Notes: generated from the sequence alone by a model not told the origin. 64,000 bases of DNA from Platanthera guangdongensis (GCA_039583875.1 CM077163.1:231190646-231254645); one strand, 5' to 3'. Shown: positions 11,238 to 22,106, counted from the stretch's first letter. Translations and numbers: made by a program.

Positions 11238-11242
11238 TTACC

Positions 11243-11953
11243 TAATAGATTAAATCCATTGAGGATCACGCATAGAGGGGATGAGTGAAGTTATACCTCC
11301 GGCCATGGGGCCAAATGAGAGCAGGAAAACTTGATCCCGGTGGAGTAGTGGTGTCGGGGTAGACACCCGATTTCAGCCTTGAGGATCACGCACCGAAGAG
11401 TTCGACTGGATCCCGCACCGGAGAGTTCGGCTGGATCCCGCACCGGAGAGTTCGACTGGATCCGGTGGAGATCGCCGGGCGGACTGTCGCTGGAGGCGCC
11501 GGCTTTGGATCGCGAGGAGAGGCGCCGGATCTGGATCGCCGTGCGGACTGGCGCTAGAGACGCCGGCTCTGGATCTCGAGGAGAGGCGCCGCGCCGGAGA
11601 GGGGAGGCGGGAACGCCGGGTCTCGCCGGACCTGGATCGCGATGGCGAGGAGACGCGCAGGAGAAAATCGCGAAAACTGAAAGGGCGCCGGATCTGCTCG
11701 GGCTTCTAGGGTTGGGAGAGAACCGGAATTATTCAAGTGTTATAAGATGGGTTTAACACTCATATATATACCCCAATCTAGGGCCTCAAGCAATCTTGAT
11801 CGATCGTGGCCGTACATCCTCCCATCTAGAGGATCTTGACATAAACCGCGATCAGGCTTGAACCACTCGCCACAAATGGGTTCGTCGAGTCACCCCGTTA
11901 TACTATCACCCTACCGGACTCCGACGTGTCGAATCAAATTAGATAATCTAACA
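11243..11953 (-). repeat. 3' LTR of copia element A
   Basis: 711 bp, same length as the 5' LTR and nearly identical to it. The 5-bp duplication TTACC adjoins it at 11238-11242. Next to it inside the element, the minus strand reads AAGTGGGAGAA just before TGTTAG, a good polypurine tract for plus-strand priming. Confidence 0.93.
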
Positions 11954-12405
11954 TTCTCCCACTTGGCTCGACACGGAGAAAATCCTTCCTATTATTTAGA
12001 AAATAATAATTTTGCTTTATAAGAGTAAAATAACACTAGACTCTTAAGGTGATAGTGAACATAAAGAAAATTTTCGTATGGCCATACATAATAAAAGAAA
12101 AAACCAGTGACTCTTGGCCCAAACTTTATGTGACGTCTTCATACCTGCATAGGACATCACCACCACATGGACTGCAGCGGTTGTACCTTAAGCAGTAGGC
12201 ACTTCCCTTCCGCAATCACAATGTTGTCGTTAAATCCTATCAAGTGCTTTACGCGGCATTAATCCTTTATGAGTGGAAGCTCCCACTCTTTAATGCAATA
12301 TTAAATCTCTAATAATACTTTAATATGCGCAACAGAGATAGTATCCTGAAAAATTGCATTAATCACTCACAACAGGAAAAATAACATAAAAATGTCATGA
12401 CAACT

Positions 12406-15400
12406 TCAAACATCAAGCGACTCCACAAGTCCCATTCTTTCTACATGACTTTTGTAAAGCTTAGGTGGGAGCCCTTTAGTCATGGGATCTGCTATCATAA
12501 GCAGTGTGCCTATATGCTCGATGATGATTTTACCTTCCTGCTCGTTCTCTCTAACCACCAAAAACTTTATGTCAACGTGTTTGCTGCGGCTCCCACTTTT
12601 ATTGTTCTTGGCAAAGAACACTGCTACAGCATTATCACAAAGAAGCTTCATGGGCTTAGGAACTGTATTCATCACCCTAAGACCTGAGGAGAAATTCCTC
12701 AACCACAATGCCTGCTTCGTTGCTTCATAGCATGCAATAAACTCTGCCTCCATAGTCGAGGATGCAATGAGGGTCTGTTTGACACTCTTCCATGCTACTG
12801 CACCACCAGCCAACATAAAGATGTAGCCCGATGTGGATTTCCTCGAGTCTTGGCAGCCTGTAAAGTCTGTATCTGTGTATCCGACCAGGTCCAGATTGTC
12901 GGATTCTTTATATGTAAGCATGTAATCTTTCGTCCCCTGGAGATATCGCAACACTTTCTTGACAGCTATCCAGTGCTCCATTCCAGGATTACTTTGGTAT
13001 CTTCCCAACATCCCTACAACGAATGCAATGTCCGGTCTAGTGCAAACATCTAAGTAGACCAAACTGCCAACCGCAGATGCAAACGGAATATTTTTCATGG
13101 ATTCCAATTCCAGAGAATTTTTGGGACATTGTGACAAACTAAATTTGTCACCCTTTACAATGGGAGCTATTGAACTGGAACAGGTTTTCATATTGAATCT
13201 CTCTAGAATTCTGTTGATATGGGCCTTCTGAGATAACCCCAAGATCTTTCTAGATCTATCTCTATGTATCTCGATTCCTATAACATAGGAAGCCTCCCCT
13301 AAATCTTTCATATCAAAATTCTTAGAGAGAAATTGTTTAGTCTCCCATATCATTCCCAAATCATTGCTTGCTAGCAAAATGTCGTCAACATATAGGACTA
13401 ATAACATAAACTTGCTCCCACAGACCTTGATGTATATGCAATCATCTACAATGTTTTCCTCGAAACCGAATGAGATAATCACATTGTGAAACTTTATATA
13501 CCATCGTCGTGCGGACTGTTTTAGCCCATATAGTGACCTTAATAATTTGCATACAAGCTTATGGCCTTTCTCCGAAACGAAACCTTCGGGTTGGATCATG
13601 TATACTTCCTCCTCAAGATCCCCATTTAAGAATGCCGTTTTGACATTCATTTGATGTAGCTCCAGATTAAAATGAGCTACTAGGGCCATGATTATCCTTA
13701 ATGAATCCTTCTTAGAAACTGGAGAGAAGGTGTCGTGATAGTCAATACCCTCCCTTTGAAGGAAACCTTTGGCTACAAGTCTTGCTTTATATCGTTCGAT
13801 GTTACCAGAGGTGTCAACTTTGGTCTTATAGACCCATTTGCAACCTACCGCACGCGAACCTGCTGGTAACTCTACTAGAACCCATACTTGATTGACTTCC
13901 ATTGAGTTAATTTCTTCCTTCATAGCTTCATACCATTTATCAGAATCAGTACGGCTCATGGCCTCTGAAAAGGTGAGGGGGTCTTGATTGAGTCCAGACA
14001 GGTCGTCGGTCTCTTGTAAGTACACTACATAATCTGATGGAATAGCCGACCTTTTGGCTCTTGAAGATCTTCTCAAATCTGGTTGATCAGGTGGTTGTGG
14101 TGCAGTCTCAACCACTGGTAGTGGTTCCTGGATGACTGCTTCACTGACCACTTCTTCATGAGAGTTCTGGATAGGGGGATCATCGATCACGCCTTCATAA
14201 GTTGGGATCTGAATAGGTAGGTGTTGAGCCACAGCGGGCAAGAGCCCACCAGGGTCAACACCACTACCAGAGTGTGCAGTCTCCTGCATCTCTTCTATCA
14301 CAAACTTATGAGAACTATTCTCACCAGTGTGAATTTCCTCAAAAAATTTGGCATTCCTTGCTTCAACTATTTTTTGCGTGTGAGAGGGACAATAAAACCT
14401 AAAACCCTTGGATTTTTCTGCATAACCCATAAAAAAGCCACTGATTGTCCTCGGGTCTAATTTCCTTTCATGTGGGTTGTATATCCTAACCTCTACTGGA
14501 CAACCCCATATGTGCACATGGTTTAAACTGGGCTTCCATCCATTCCATAACTCAAACGGTGTTTTAGGAACAGATTTGGATGGAACCCGATTCAAGATGT
14601 ACACGGCAGTCTTCAAGGCTTCACTCCACATGTTAGGAGGGAGAGATGAGACACTAGTCATGCTCCTTACCATGTCCATTAATGTACGATTCCTCCTTTC
14701 AGCTACGCCATTTTGTTGTGGCGTGCCGGGCGTCGTATATTGAGCTATGATTCCATGTTCCTGAAGGAATCTAGCAAATGGACCTGGTCTTTGAGTTCCA
14801 TCTATGAACCTACCATAATATTCACCGCCTTTGTCAGATCTTACAATTTTGATACTCAAACCAGATTGTTTCTCTACCTCTGCCTTATAGACTTTGAAAG
14901 CATCGAGTGCTTCAGATTTGTCATTCAAGAGGTAAAGATACATGTATCTTGTAAAATCGTCAATGAAAGTAATAAAATACTTTTGACCATTCATGCAGAG
15001 GGTGTTAAATGGTCCACAGATATCAGTGTGAATAATCGTTAATTTAGCATCAGTTCTTCTAGCTCTTTTATTGGACTTGTTTGTATGCTTTCCCTTTATG
15101 CATTGTATACAAGTCCCAAAATCAGTGAAGTCGAGTGCCTGAATGACACCTTCTTTCACTAATCTTTTAAGGCGCTCTATGGAGATATGTTCTAATCTCC
15201 TATGCCATAAACTAGATGAATTGATGTTTTTCACATTATGAGTACTACCGTTATCAAGCACTGTAGTGAATGATTGCATATAATTTAAATCTAAATCAAG
15301 ACTATATAAACCATCAATTAATCTACCAGAGCCAATAGGGACTGAATCTTTAATAATCAGAATTGAAAAGTCATTAAACTGAAAATTAAAGCCCTTAGGC

Positions 15401-16491
15401 GTTAGTCTTGATACAAATAATAGATTTTTAGAAAAACTAGGAATGAAGAAGGTCTTCTCTAACTCCAAAATGTATCCGGTTTGAAGAACGAGCCTGTATG
15501 TCCCAACACCTTCAACAGAAGACGGCATCCTATTTCCTGAATAGACGCATAGTTCTCCATCACTAGGTTTCCTTAGGCTTTGAAACCCCTGCATAACAGT
15601 AGAAACATGGATTGTAGAGCCTGAGTCAATCCACCATGTGTTATGAAAATCATGAGAATTTACGAAATTTGATTCATAACACACTAAAGACGTCATACCT
15701 TCCCTTTTCGCGAGCCAAGTTTTGTACTTGTTGCAATCCTTCTTCATGTGACCACTCTTTTTGCAAAAGAAACAAGTTGATAGCTTCATGTTCTCCTGTT
15801 TCTTTATGGGAACAGCTATCCCCTTGCCCTTGCTTTTTGGGTCACCTTTTGTCCTACTGGATTGCCCTTTCTTGTGGTGCACAAAGTTCACCGATTCCAG
15901 CTTCTCTTGCTTCAGCCTACCTTGCTCTTGAACGCACATGTTCAATAGCTCGTTCACTGACCATTTTTCCTTATGTGTCATATAAGACACCTTGAAGGCA
16001 GTGAAGTCGGCAGGCAAAGAAGTCAAGATGAAATGGACCAGAAATGACTCCGAAAAATCAACGTCCAAAGTCTTCAGCTGAGCAGCTATGTCTCTCATTT
16101 CCATTATATGTCCTCTTACGCTCTCTGTCCCTTTGAGCTTCATGGAACAGAGCTTTGCCATCAGGGTGCTGGCTTGTGCTTTATCGGAGCTGACGAACTG
16201 TTCGTCAATGGCCCCCATCAGTTCTTTAGCAGTTTTGCACTCAGGGATAGATCCCCGAATGCTCTGACTGACGTGGGTCTTGATCACCATTATACTGAGA
16301 CGATTAGATCTCTCCCATCGCTCGTATAAGGTACGGTCAGCTGGTGTGCTCTCCGCCGTGGGGAGAGCAGGCTCATCCACGCGGAGTGCTAAATCAAGGT
16401 CCATACACCCTAAGGCTAGAAGCACCTTATCTTTCCATATTTTATAATTGTCCCCCGAGAGAGTGGGGATGAATTGAGTTGGGTCGATCAC
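12406..16491 (-). CDS. Gag-Pol polyprotein of copia element A, intact
   Basis: A single frame of 1361 codons encodes all copia proteins in the usual order. The Gag region starts at DPTQFIPTLSGDNYKIW with a CCHC knuckle CFFCKKSGHMKKDC (residues 240-253). Next are a protease with WIDSGST (about 287-293), the pre-integrase zinc region H430-C464, an integrase core with D490, D553 and E598, a reverse transcriptase with YVDD at about 1034-1037, and an RNase H ending near KHVDIKF (about 1304). No stop or shift interrupts it. The first codon of the frame as given is GTG, and no in-frame ATG lies just upstream. A strong acceptor-like TTTTTTCCTACAG sits immediately before, so the true ATG is probably in an upstream exon. 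The copia lineage is not resolved. Confidence 0.95.
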   Translation of the reverse strand: MIDPTQFIPTLSGDNYKIWKDKVLLALGCMDLDLALRVDEPALPTAESTPADRTLYERWERSNRLSIMVIKTHVSQSIRGSIPECKTAKELMGAIDEQFVSSDKAQASTLMAKLCSMKLKGTESVRGHIMEMRDIAAQLKTLDVDFSESFLVHFILTSLPADFTAFKVSYMTHKEKWSVNELLNMCVQEQGRLKQEKLESVNFVHHKKGQSSRTKGDPKSKGKGIAVPIKKQENMKLSTCFFCKKSGHMKKDCNKYKTWLAKREGMTSLVCYESNFVNSHDFHNTWWIDSGSTIHVSTVMQGFQSLRKPSDGELCVYSGNRMPSSVEGVGTYRLVLQTGYILELEKTFFIPSFSKNLLFVSRLTPKGFNFQFNDFSILIIKDSVPIGSGRLIDGLYSLDLDLNYMQSFTTVLDNGSTHNVKNINSSSLWHRRLEHISIERLKRLVKEGVIQALDFTDFGTCIQCIKGKHTNKSNKRARRTDAKLTIIHTDICGPFNTLCMNGQKYFITFIDDFTRYMYLYLLNDKSEALDAFKVYKAEVEKQSGLSIKIVRSDKGGEYYGRFIDGTQRPGPFARFLQEHGIIAQYTTPGTPQQNGVAERRNRTLMDMVRSMTSVSSLPPNMWSEALKTAVYILNRVPSKSVPKTPFELWNGWKPSLNHVHIWGCPVEVRIYNPHERKLDPRTISGFFMGYAEKSKGFRFYCPSHTQKIVEARNAKFFEEIHTGENSSHKFVIEEMQETAHSGSGVDPGGLLPAVAQHLPIQIPTYEGVIDDPPIQNSHEEVVSEAVIQEPLPVVETAPQPPDQPDLRRSSRAKRSAIPSDYVVYLQETDDLSGLNQDPLTFSEAMSRTDSDKWYEAMKEEINSMEVNQVWVLVELPAGSRAVGCKWVYKTKVDTSGNIERYKARLVAKGFLQREGIDYHDTFSPVSKKDSLRIIMALVAHFNLELHQMNVKTAFLNGDLEEEVYMIQPEGFVSEKGHKLVCKLLRSLYGLKQSARRWYIKFHNVIISFGFEENIVDDCIYIKVCGSKFMLLVLYVDDILLASNDLGMIWETKQFLSKNFDMKDLGEASYVIGIEIHRDRSRKILGLSQKAHINRILERFNMKTCSSSIAPIVKGDKFSLSQCPKNSLELESMKNIPFASAVGSLVYLDVCTRPDIAFVVGMLGRYQSNPGMEHWIAVKKVLRYLQGTKDYMLTYKESDNLDLVGYTDTDFTGCQDSRKSTSGYIFMLAGGAVAWKSVKQTLIASSTMEAEFIACYEATKQALWLRNFSSGLRVMNTVPKPMKLLCDNAVAVFFAKNNKSGSRSKHVDIKFLVVRENEQEGKIIIEHIGTLLMIADPMTKGLPPKLYKSHVERMGLVESLDV

Positions 16492-17439
16492 CGTATTAAA
16501 AACTGTAGGAAAAAAGCAAAAATTACATGCTTACGATTTATTTAAAAGCAACGAAACAAGAAGAAATTGCGCAGAGTGGCATCAAAAAGATAAACTTTAC
16601 TTAACAATTAACTCATATTAATTGTTAATTAGAAGAATAATAAAAAATCCAGTCTCCCTGTGGGCAAAGACCGCTAGCCATCGCATAGGATTTTTTATAA
16701 AGTTTTCTTTATTTATATAGCTAGTGGGATTATGTATCATGATCAATGAGAACTCGTACCTGTGGGCATGGAGACCCATTAATCGGGGTACACTCTTACT
16801 ACTATATATCAATCAAAAAAGTTGTTGTTATCAATTACTTCCCTGTGGGGCCGAGCAATTGTATAGCAACCTTAAAATTTTAATTGCAACGTGCATAAAC
16901 TAGATATTTGCGACTATAATTACGCACCCCACGATGTGTTCCCGGAATAGTCACTTTTACCGTGCTTATCAAGATGCTGCGGCTACTCCTGATAATCACG
17001 ATAAACCGGTATTCTAATATTATGCAAAGAAAAGGTGGAGTTCTCAAAAGAGAGTGACCCGAATCCGATTTCCATAAACGCCTTTAACTGAAAAGCTTCA
17101 AAAGTACTCTGGTTTCACCACTATCGTCAAGACTTGGACGTTTTGATATGTTCCTCCACCACCGCATCGGAGAACCCCTTCGATCACCGGATTTAAAGCG
17201 CTTGATCTTCTCCATAAGGTGGTCAGGAAAATCGGATTCGGGTCAGGAAAGCGGGGTGTCCATTGCCGGTCCATTACATTCCAGATAAAAGAATAATTAA
17301 TTATTACAAGGCCTTGAAAAAATATTACACCATCACAGACCAACCGGCAATAGGAAACCACGACGATCCCTCAACTCGCAAAAAAGGAAAAGAAAATTTT
17401 GGGATGAAATCTTCACAGAAAAAATGACCTCTATACGGT
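16492..17439 (-). other. Long 5' leader of element A with probable intron acceptor and a short ORF
   Basis: About 950 bp separate the PBS from the gag-pol frame. At its downstream end a pyrimidine tract ending CCTACAG (rc of about 16502-16520) looks like a 3' splice site, and the gag frame is open across it but without ATG. Further up, minus-strand 17361-17098 is an 87-codon open frame containing MDRQWTPRFPDPNPIF with no recognised domain. It could hold the first coding exon or be chance. The donor is not identified. Confidence 0.5.
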
Positions 17440-17451
17440 GCTCTGATACCA
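17440..17451 (-). other. Primer-binding site of element A (initiator tRNA-Met)
   Basis: On the minus strand this reads TGGTATCAGAGC, the standard complement to the 3' end of plant initiator tRNA-Met, two bases inside the 5' LTR. Confidence 0.93.
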
Positions 17452-17453
17452 AA

Positions 17454-18164
17454 TAATAGATTAAATCCATTGAGGATCACGCATAGAGGGGATGAGTGAA
17501 GTTATACCTCCGGCCATGGGGCCAAATGAGAGCAGGAAAACTTGATCCCGGTGGAGTAGTGGTGTCGGGGTAGACACCCGATTTCAGCCTTGAGGATCAC
17601 GCACCGAAGAGTTCGACTGGATCCCGCACCGGAGAGTTCGGCTGGATCCCGCACCGGAGAGTTCGACTGGATCCGGTGGAGATCGCCGGGCGGACTGTCG
17701 CTGGAGGCGCCGGCTTTGGATCGCGAGGAGAGGCGCCGGATCTGGATCGCCGTGCGGACTGGCGCTAGAGACGCCGGCTCTGGATCTCGAGGAGAGGCGC
17801 CGCGCCGGAGAGGGGAGGCGGGAACGCCGGGTCTCGCCGGACCTGGATCGCGATGGCGAGGAGACGCGCAGGAGAAAATCGCGAAAACTGAAAGGGCGCC
17901 GGATCTGCTCGGGCTTCTAGGGTTGGGAGAGAACCGGAATTATTCAAGTGTTATAAGATGGGTTTAACACTCATATATATACTCCAATCTAGGGCCTCAA
18001 GCAATCTTGATCGATCGTGGCCGTACATCCTCCCATCTAGAGGATCTTGACATAAACCGCGATCAGGCTTGAATCACTCGCCACAAATGGGTTCGTCGAG
18101 TCACCCCGCTATACTATCACCCTACCGGACTCCGACGTGTCGAATCAAATTAGATAATCTAACA
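17454..18164 (-). repeat. 5' LTR of copia element A
   Basis: This 711-bp copy is upstream in element orientation. It carries a TATATATATGAG-type TATA box (rc of about 17971-17982). It differs from the other LTR at three positions, all C/T: in the TATA downstream region, in TTGAATCACTC versus TTGAACCACTC, and in CCCCGCTAT versus CCCCGTTAT. GC-rich frames inside it are identical in both LTRs and have no recognised domain; I do not treat them as genes. Confidence 0.93.
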
Positions 18165-18169
18165 TTACC

Positions 18170-19749
18170 ATCCTTCCTCTCTGCTGTTTGCTCCAACCCG
18201 TTTGACTACGGCTTCAATTTCGCCCCTAATACCTCGAACTTCCTCCGGCAAGCTGGTTCTGAGTAGAGAGGATGCATCTCCGGTGGGCGTTCGGCCAATT
18301 TTCTTCGAAAAACTGGCAGTCGCTGCACTTTTCCTTAACTCAGCACTATGGAAGGGGAAAAACTATTCATTTGGGGAGCTTGACACTGTTCTTGGTGGGT
18401 TCTACGACATCCGAGCTCGTTTCTTTTTCTCCGAACGGTTGTAACAACTCTTTCGGATTTGTTGTTGATTTTTTTACTGTATGAATTTCTTGTTGATTTA
18501 ATGCAAAAACAAAACTAAAATCAATTTGATGTTATAAAATGTTGACTGTGGTGATTGGTTGATCAATTGGCTTTGTTGAGAATGTGTTCCTTTATATTTG
18601 CGGTTGGTGGATGTCGGAGCTGATGGTGTAACCCGACGTAGAGGGGATGAGGAATGTAATTAGGGCGGCAGCGGAAGCTTCACCAATATTCATGCTATGG
18701 AGGAAGCTTCACCATTCCTGCTTTTTTTGATTAACTCAATTTGGCCTGCGTATAAGCGCTTTGGTATGCACATAATATTGATGTGTACAAAGCCAATTAT
18801 AATGTGCACGTAACATTGCCCTCAATAAATAGATAGCTGGATAATAGACCTATAGAAAATGTGGATTTAACATAAAGAGATTGTGTGGGCCAAATTGCCA
18901 AATACTCTAAATTGGGGATTGTTAATGGAACACATAATCAAGGCGATTCTAATGATTTTTTAATGAATTTTCCATGTTTAAGGCCCTATTCGAGACGGAG
19001 GTAGCAATCGTGAACGCGGTGGTAAGGAATCATCGTTCGTGAACGTCTAACCTCACCTTAAGAACTTCATACTTTTATGTTCAAAGCTAGTTTTCTTTTC
19101 TTCATTGTGGGCATAATAGTTGTCTAACATACATTCTATGATGATAGTATTTTTGTCCAAACTGATTGAAGCAAAAATAATGTGCAAATCAGAGTCTAAG
19201 AATAAAATGAAATTTGAAGTCAAAGTTCCCAAGTTACTCCATAATGAGAGTTATTAGAGCCAATTGCTTACATTTTAAAAAGTATTTTAATGTTATTATT
19301 TTCTGTTAGTATTATAAGAGGTGTTGTATGTAATCCAATTTTTTAATGTTATTAGTTCCTTAATTTTAAAATTTAGGCACTCTAATAATTATCAGAAATG
19401 ATAAAATTAAAATAAAATTGTAGAAATTTTAAAACATAAAAATTTACACGATTCAAAATGTGTTGTGTTGTGTTGTTATAACACTGTATTTAAAAAAGAT
19501 CCTTTAAATAAATGTAGGTATTGCTATTAGCACTACAAAACAATTATTAGCATTGAGAACAACTTATCTTTAACAATTATTAGTAGTTATTGTGAGAACA
19601 ACAACAAAAAAAACAGGAATAAAAATGAAGACGCAATTACATCTTGTTTCATCCTTTGATCAGTCATCAAAGAAGGAGACGAAGCGGTGGTAATGGTGTG
19701 AAGGAGGAAATTTGACGGAGGAAAAAGAGACAAGGAAGACAAAGTAGAC
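18170..19749. other. AT-rich spacer, no recognised gene
   Basis: Bases 18170-18440 are less AT-rich with short open frames but no domain I recognise. The rest is AT-rich. Around 18985-19200 a segment with CCTCACCTTAAGAACTTCAT resembles segments at 21850-21950 and 25430-25560, a worn dispersed repeat. Confidence 0.4.
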
Positions 19750-19752
19750 TAA

Positions 19753-19832
19753 GGCTCCGTTTGGGGGTTAAGTCCGGGTTCATGCGTTCATGACCGCTTG
19801 ACCGGTGAAAATAAGTCCCTCCAAACAGAGCC
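19753..19832. mobile_element. 80-bp MITE deletion derivative
   Basis: It starts GGCTCCGTTTGGGGG and ends CCAAACAGAGCC, flanked by TAA on each side (19750-19752 and 19833-19835). It shares the CATGACCGCTTGACCGGTG core with the palindromic MITE next to it but lacks one arm. TAA target sites and GGCTCCGTTTGG ends fit a Tourist/PIF-type MITE. Confidence 0.8.
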
Positions 19833-19835
19833 TAA

Positions 19836-19966
19836 GGCTCCGTTTGGGGGGACTTTTTTTCACCGGTCAAGCGGTCATGACCGCATGAACCGGGACTTAA
19901 AATAAGTCCCGGTTCATGCGGTCATGACCGCTTGACCGGTGAAAAAAAGTCCCCCCAAACGGAGCC
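19836..19966. mobile_element. Perfectly palindromic MITE (63-bp arms)
   Basis: The left arm begins GGCTCCGTTTGGGGGGAC and ends CCGGGACTT. After a 5-bp spacer AAAAT the exact reverse complement follows, ending at 19966, with TAA at 19967-19969. The two 63-bp arms match at every base by my reading, so the DNA or its RNA can fold into a perfect hairpin. It shares the TAA at 19833-19835 with the 80-bp MITE to its left. Worn relatives lie at 21598-21835 and at the window's right edge. Confidence 0.92.
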
Positions 19967-19969
19967 TAA

Positions 19970-21205
19970 GCAAAGGAAGCGGCGGTAATGGTGTGAAGAA
20001 GATGAAGGAGAACTCCATATGCTTCCATAAGCAACTCTTTCAGCCAGATCTTTGGCATCTTCCTGGCACTGGATCCTCTTCTCTCCAATTTGATCTTCAG
20101 CCATAGACACCCACATAATCCCCGTTCCACAGAAGACAGCTAACTGGGTTCAACCCTCATTCTCATAAAATGTCTTCATTTAATTTTACTCGATAGTATT
20201 TCAATTTACTATGTTGAGGATAATCTCATGACACAACATGAAAGTTAACAACCAGAGAAAGCAACCTAAACATCTTCAGTAGTTTCATTGATAAATTTGT
20301 CTTAATAAACACTTAAACTCTCTTTTACCTTCTTCTTTGCTGTTTTCTAGGTCTCAAATTTATGTTTTTAGGGGCCAAATTGTACATATTTTACGAAGAA
20401 CTCCTACAATAATTTCATATTATTGATGTATTCATTCTTAGTGCATTATATTAGATGGTACAATCCATCAATTTTATTTTATTTAAATCAAGTATTTATT
20501 GTGACGGTGATTATTTATATTATTATTAAATGGAATAATATTTGTGCAGTTATTAAATGGAACTAATATCTTAATATGATGTGTTATTGTTGGCCAGCAA
20601 GTACATGCCTAATCTTTTTAAAATGTCTTAATTTACCATTCATGAAAAATACTTTACTTATTTTATTAGTTAATAATCAAATGAGTACTTATAATAGATT
20701 AATAGCATATCCAGCATATCCCTAAAAAATGTTTTGAATTTACGCTTCTTTGGGAGAATGGAGTAAGTATTTTTTTTGTGGCCTGGAGAGCATCTCGAAG
20801 GATTCTCCATTTTCTCAATTCCTCTATTTTTGAAAAAAGAATCTTCACCAACCAATCTCAATTTGGGGCACCAAATATGATGATAGCGTCTCCAATTTTA
20901 TAGGAGAGAAAATGGAGAGCCGCTTAGAACAAGGCCCACAGCAGCCCTCCATTTAGCACTCCAGATTATAACAAGATCCAAGACACAAATATTTAGCACT
21001 TTGGAGAATTTGCAACAATGGTTGAAGATCATAACCCATAGAAGAAAATTTGTTTTAAACATAAAAGTGGATAAAGTTCCTTTGGTGAAGTTACAAATTC
21101 ACAAAAAAACAGTTCATAACCTTGCAAAACCAAACCTTCCTTTGGCTCCATTTGGTGGTCATGAACATGGGAGATTAACTTGTCATTCATTAACAATCAC
21201 CTAAG
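19970..21205. other. AT-rich spacer, no recognised gene
   Basis: No gene or RNA is recognised. Bases 20770-20935 contain GGAGAGCATCTCGAAGG and ATGGAGAG segments that resemble decayed PIF-type MITE sequence, but no pair of termini with TTA can be set. Confidence 0.4.
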
Positions 21206-21210
21206 AAAGT

Positions 21211-21500
21211 TCATACACTTTTTAGCAAGAAACTTCACACATTTTATAGCAAGAAACTACACACTTTTTAGCAGGAAACTTCACACACTTTTTAGCAAGA
21301 AACTCCACACTTTTTAGCAAGAAACTTCATCCACTTTTTAGCAAGAAACTACACACTTTTTAGCAAGAAACTTCACACTTCTTAGCAAGAAACTTCACAC
21401 TTCTTAGCAAGAAACTTCACACTTTTTAGCAAGAAACTTACTACACTTTTTAGCAAGAAACTTCATATAATTTTATGCAAGAAACTTCATACAATTTTAT
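21211..21500. repeat. Minisatellite, about 23-bp unit x 12
   Basis: Units of the form CACACTTTTTAGCAAGAAAC plus TTCA repeat about twelve times with small length changes (22-26 bp). The array degrades at both ends. No coding frame or terminal repeats are associated. Confidence 0.9.
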
Positions 21501-21597
21501 GCTCAAAAGTGGACAATGTTTGTTGAATGAACCTTACCAAACAACATTTTAACTCAAAGATTTATGAACAAGTTATTCATGAACACCAAGGCTCTAT

Positions 21598-21850
21598 TTG
21601 GGAGAGCTTATTTTCACTGGTCAAGCGATCACGACCGTATGAACCGGATCTTAATTACGGTCTAGTTCATGCAGTCCTGACCGCTTGACCGGTGAAAATA
21701 AGGTTCTGTTTAGGGGCACTTATATTCACTGGTCAAGCGGTTACGACCGCATGAACCGAACCTTAATTATGATTTGATTTATGTGGTCGTAAGCGCTTGA
21801 CCGTTGAAAATAAATCTCCCCAAACGGAGCCCAAATCTCTCCAAACGGAG
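21598..21850. mobile_element. Decayed MITE copies of the GGCTCCGTTTGG family
   Basis: Two worn units contain CACTGGTCAAGCGATCACGA, ATGAACCG and GACCGCTTGACCGGTGAAAA, and the second ends CCCCAAACGGAGCCC. They clearly belong to the family of the palindrome at 19836-19966 but have many changes and no clean target duplication. Confidence 0.7.
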
Positions 21851-21968
21851 CCCAAATCTCACCTAAAAAACATCAGACGCTTCCATGTTCAAAACTAGTT
21901 TCCTTTTTGCAGGCATGAACATCGTCACTTCAAACGCCAAGGTAAACAGAACTCAAATATGAGGTTTA

Positions 21969-22106
21969 GGCTCTGTTTGAATGTGCGGCAAAACAACATT
22001 GCAGCAGCAGCAGACGCCACCTCAAGGCGGAAAAAGCAAACCAAACGCCTATCCCACCCACAGCAACATCGGCTCCCAGCCAAACCACGACATACCAAAC
22101 AGAGCC
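21969..22106. mobile_element. 138-bp Tourist/PIF-type MITE
   Basis: It starts GGCTCTGTTTG and ends CCAAACAGAGCC, flanked by TTA on both sides (21966-21968 and 22107-22109). The inside is unrelated to the palindromic MITE and carries a short GCAGCAGCAGCA run. Confidence 0.85.

Larger units (their letters stand above)
11243..18164 (-). mobile_element. Ty1/copia LTR retrotransposon A, apparently complete
   Basis: Two 711-bp LTRs (11243-11953 and 17454-18164) bound a 5.5 kb interior with one uninterrupted gag-pol frame on the minus strand. TTACC flanks both sides (11238-11242 and 18165-18169), a perfect 5-bp target duplication. In element orientation the LTR begins TGTTAG and ends CTATTA, so its termini are TG/TA, not TG/CA. 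A PBS matching initiator tRNA-Met (17440-17451) and a purine tract next to the 3' LTR (rc of 11954-11966) are present. The LTRs differ by only three transitions that I can see, so the insertion is recent. Confidence 0.96.

Noticed and set aside
11379..11756. Identical 125-codon frames in both copia A LTRs (also 17590-17967)
   Set aside because: They lie in GC-rich LTR sequence, opposite to the element's genes, with no domain. Identity reflects LTR identity.
12397..16329. Many plus-strand frames opposite copia A gag-pol
   Set aside because: Antisense shadows of the minus-strand polyprotein.
18202..18484. Two overlapping frames right of copia A
   Set aside because: No recognised domain and both end quickly. 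Possibly part of a decayed gene but not supportable.
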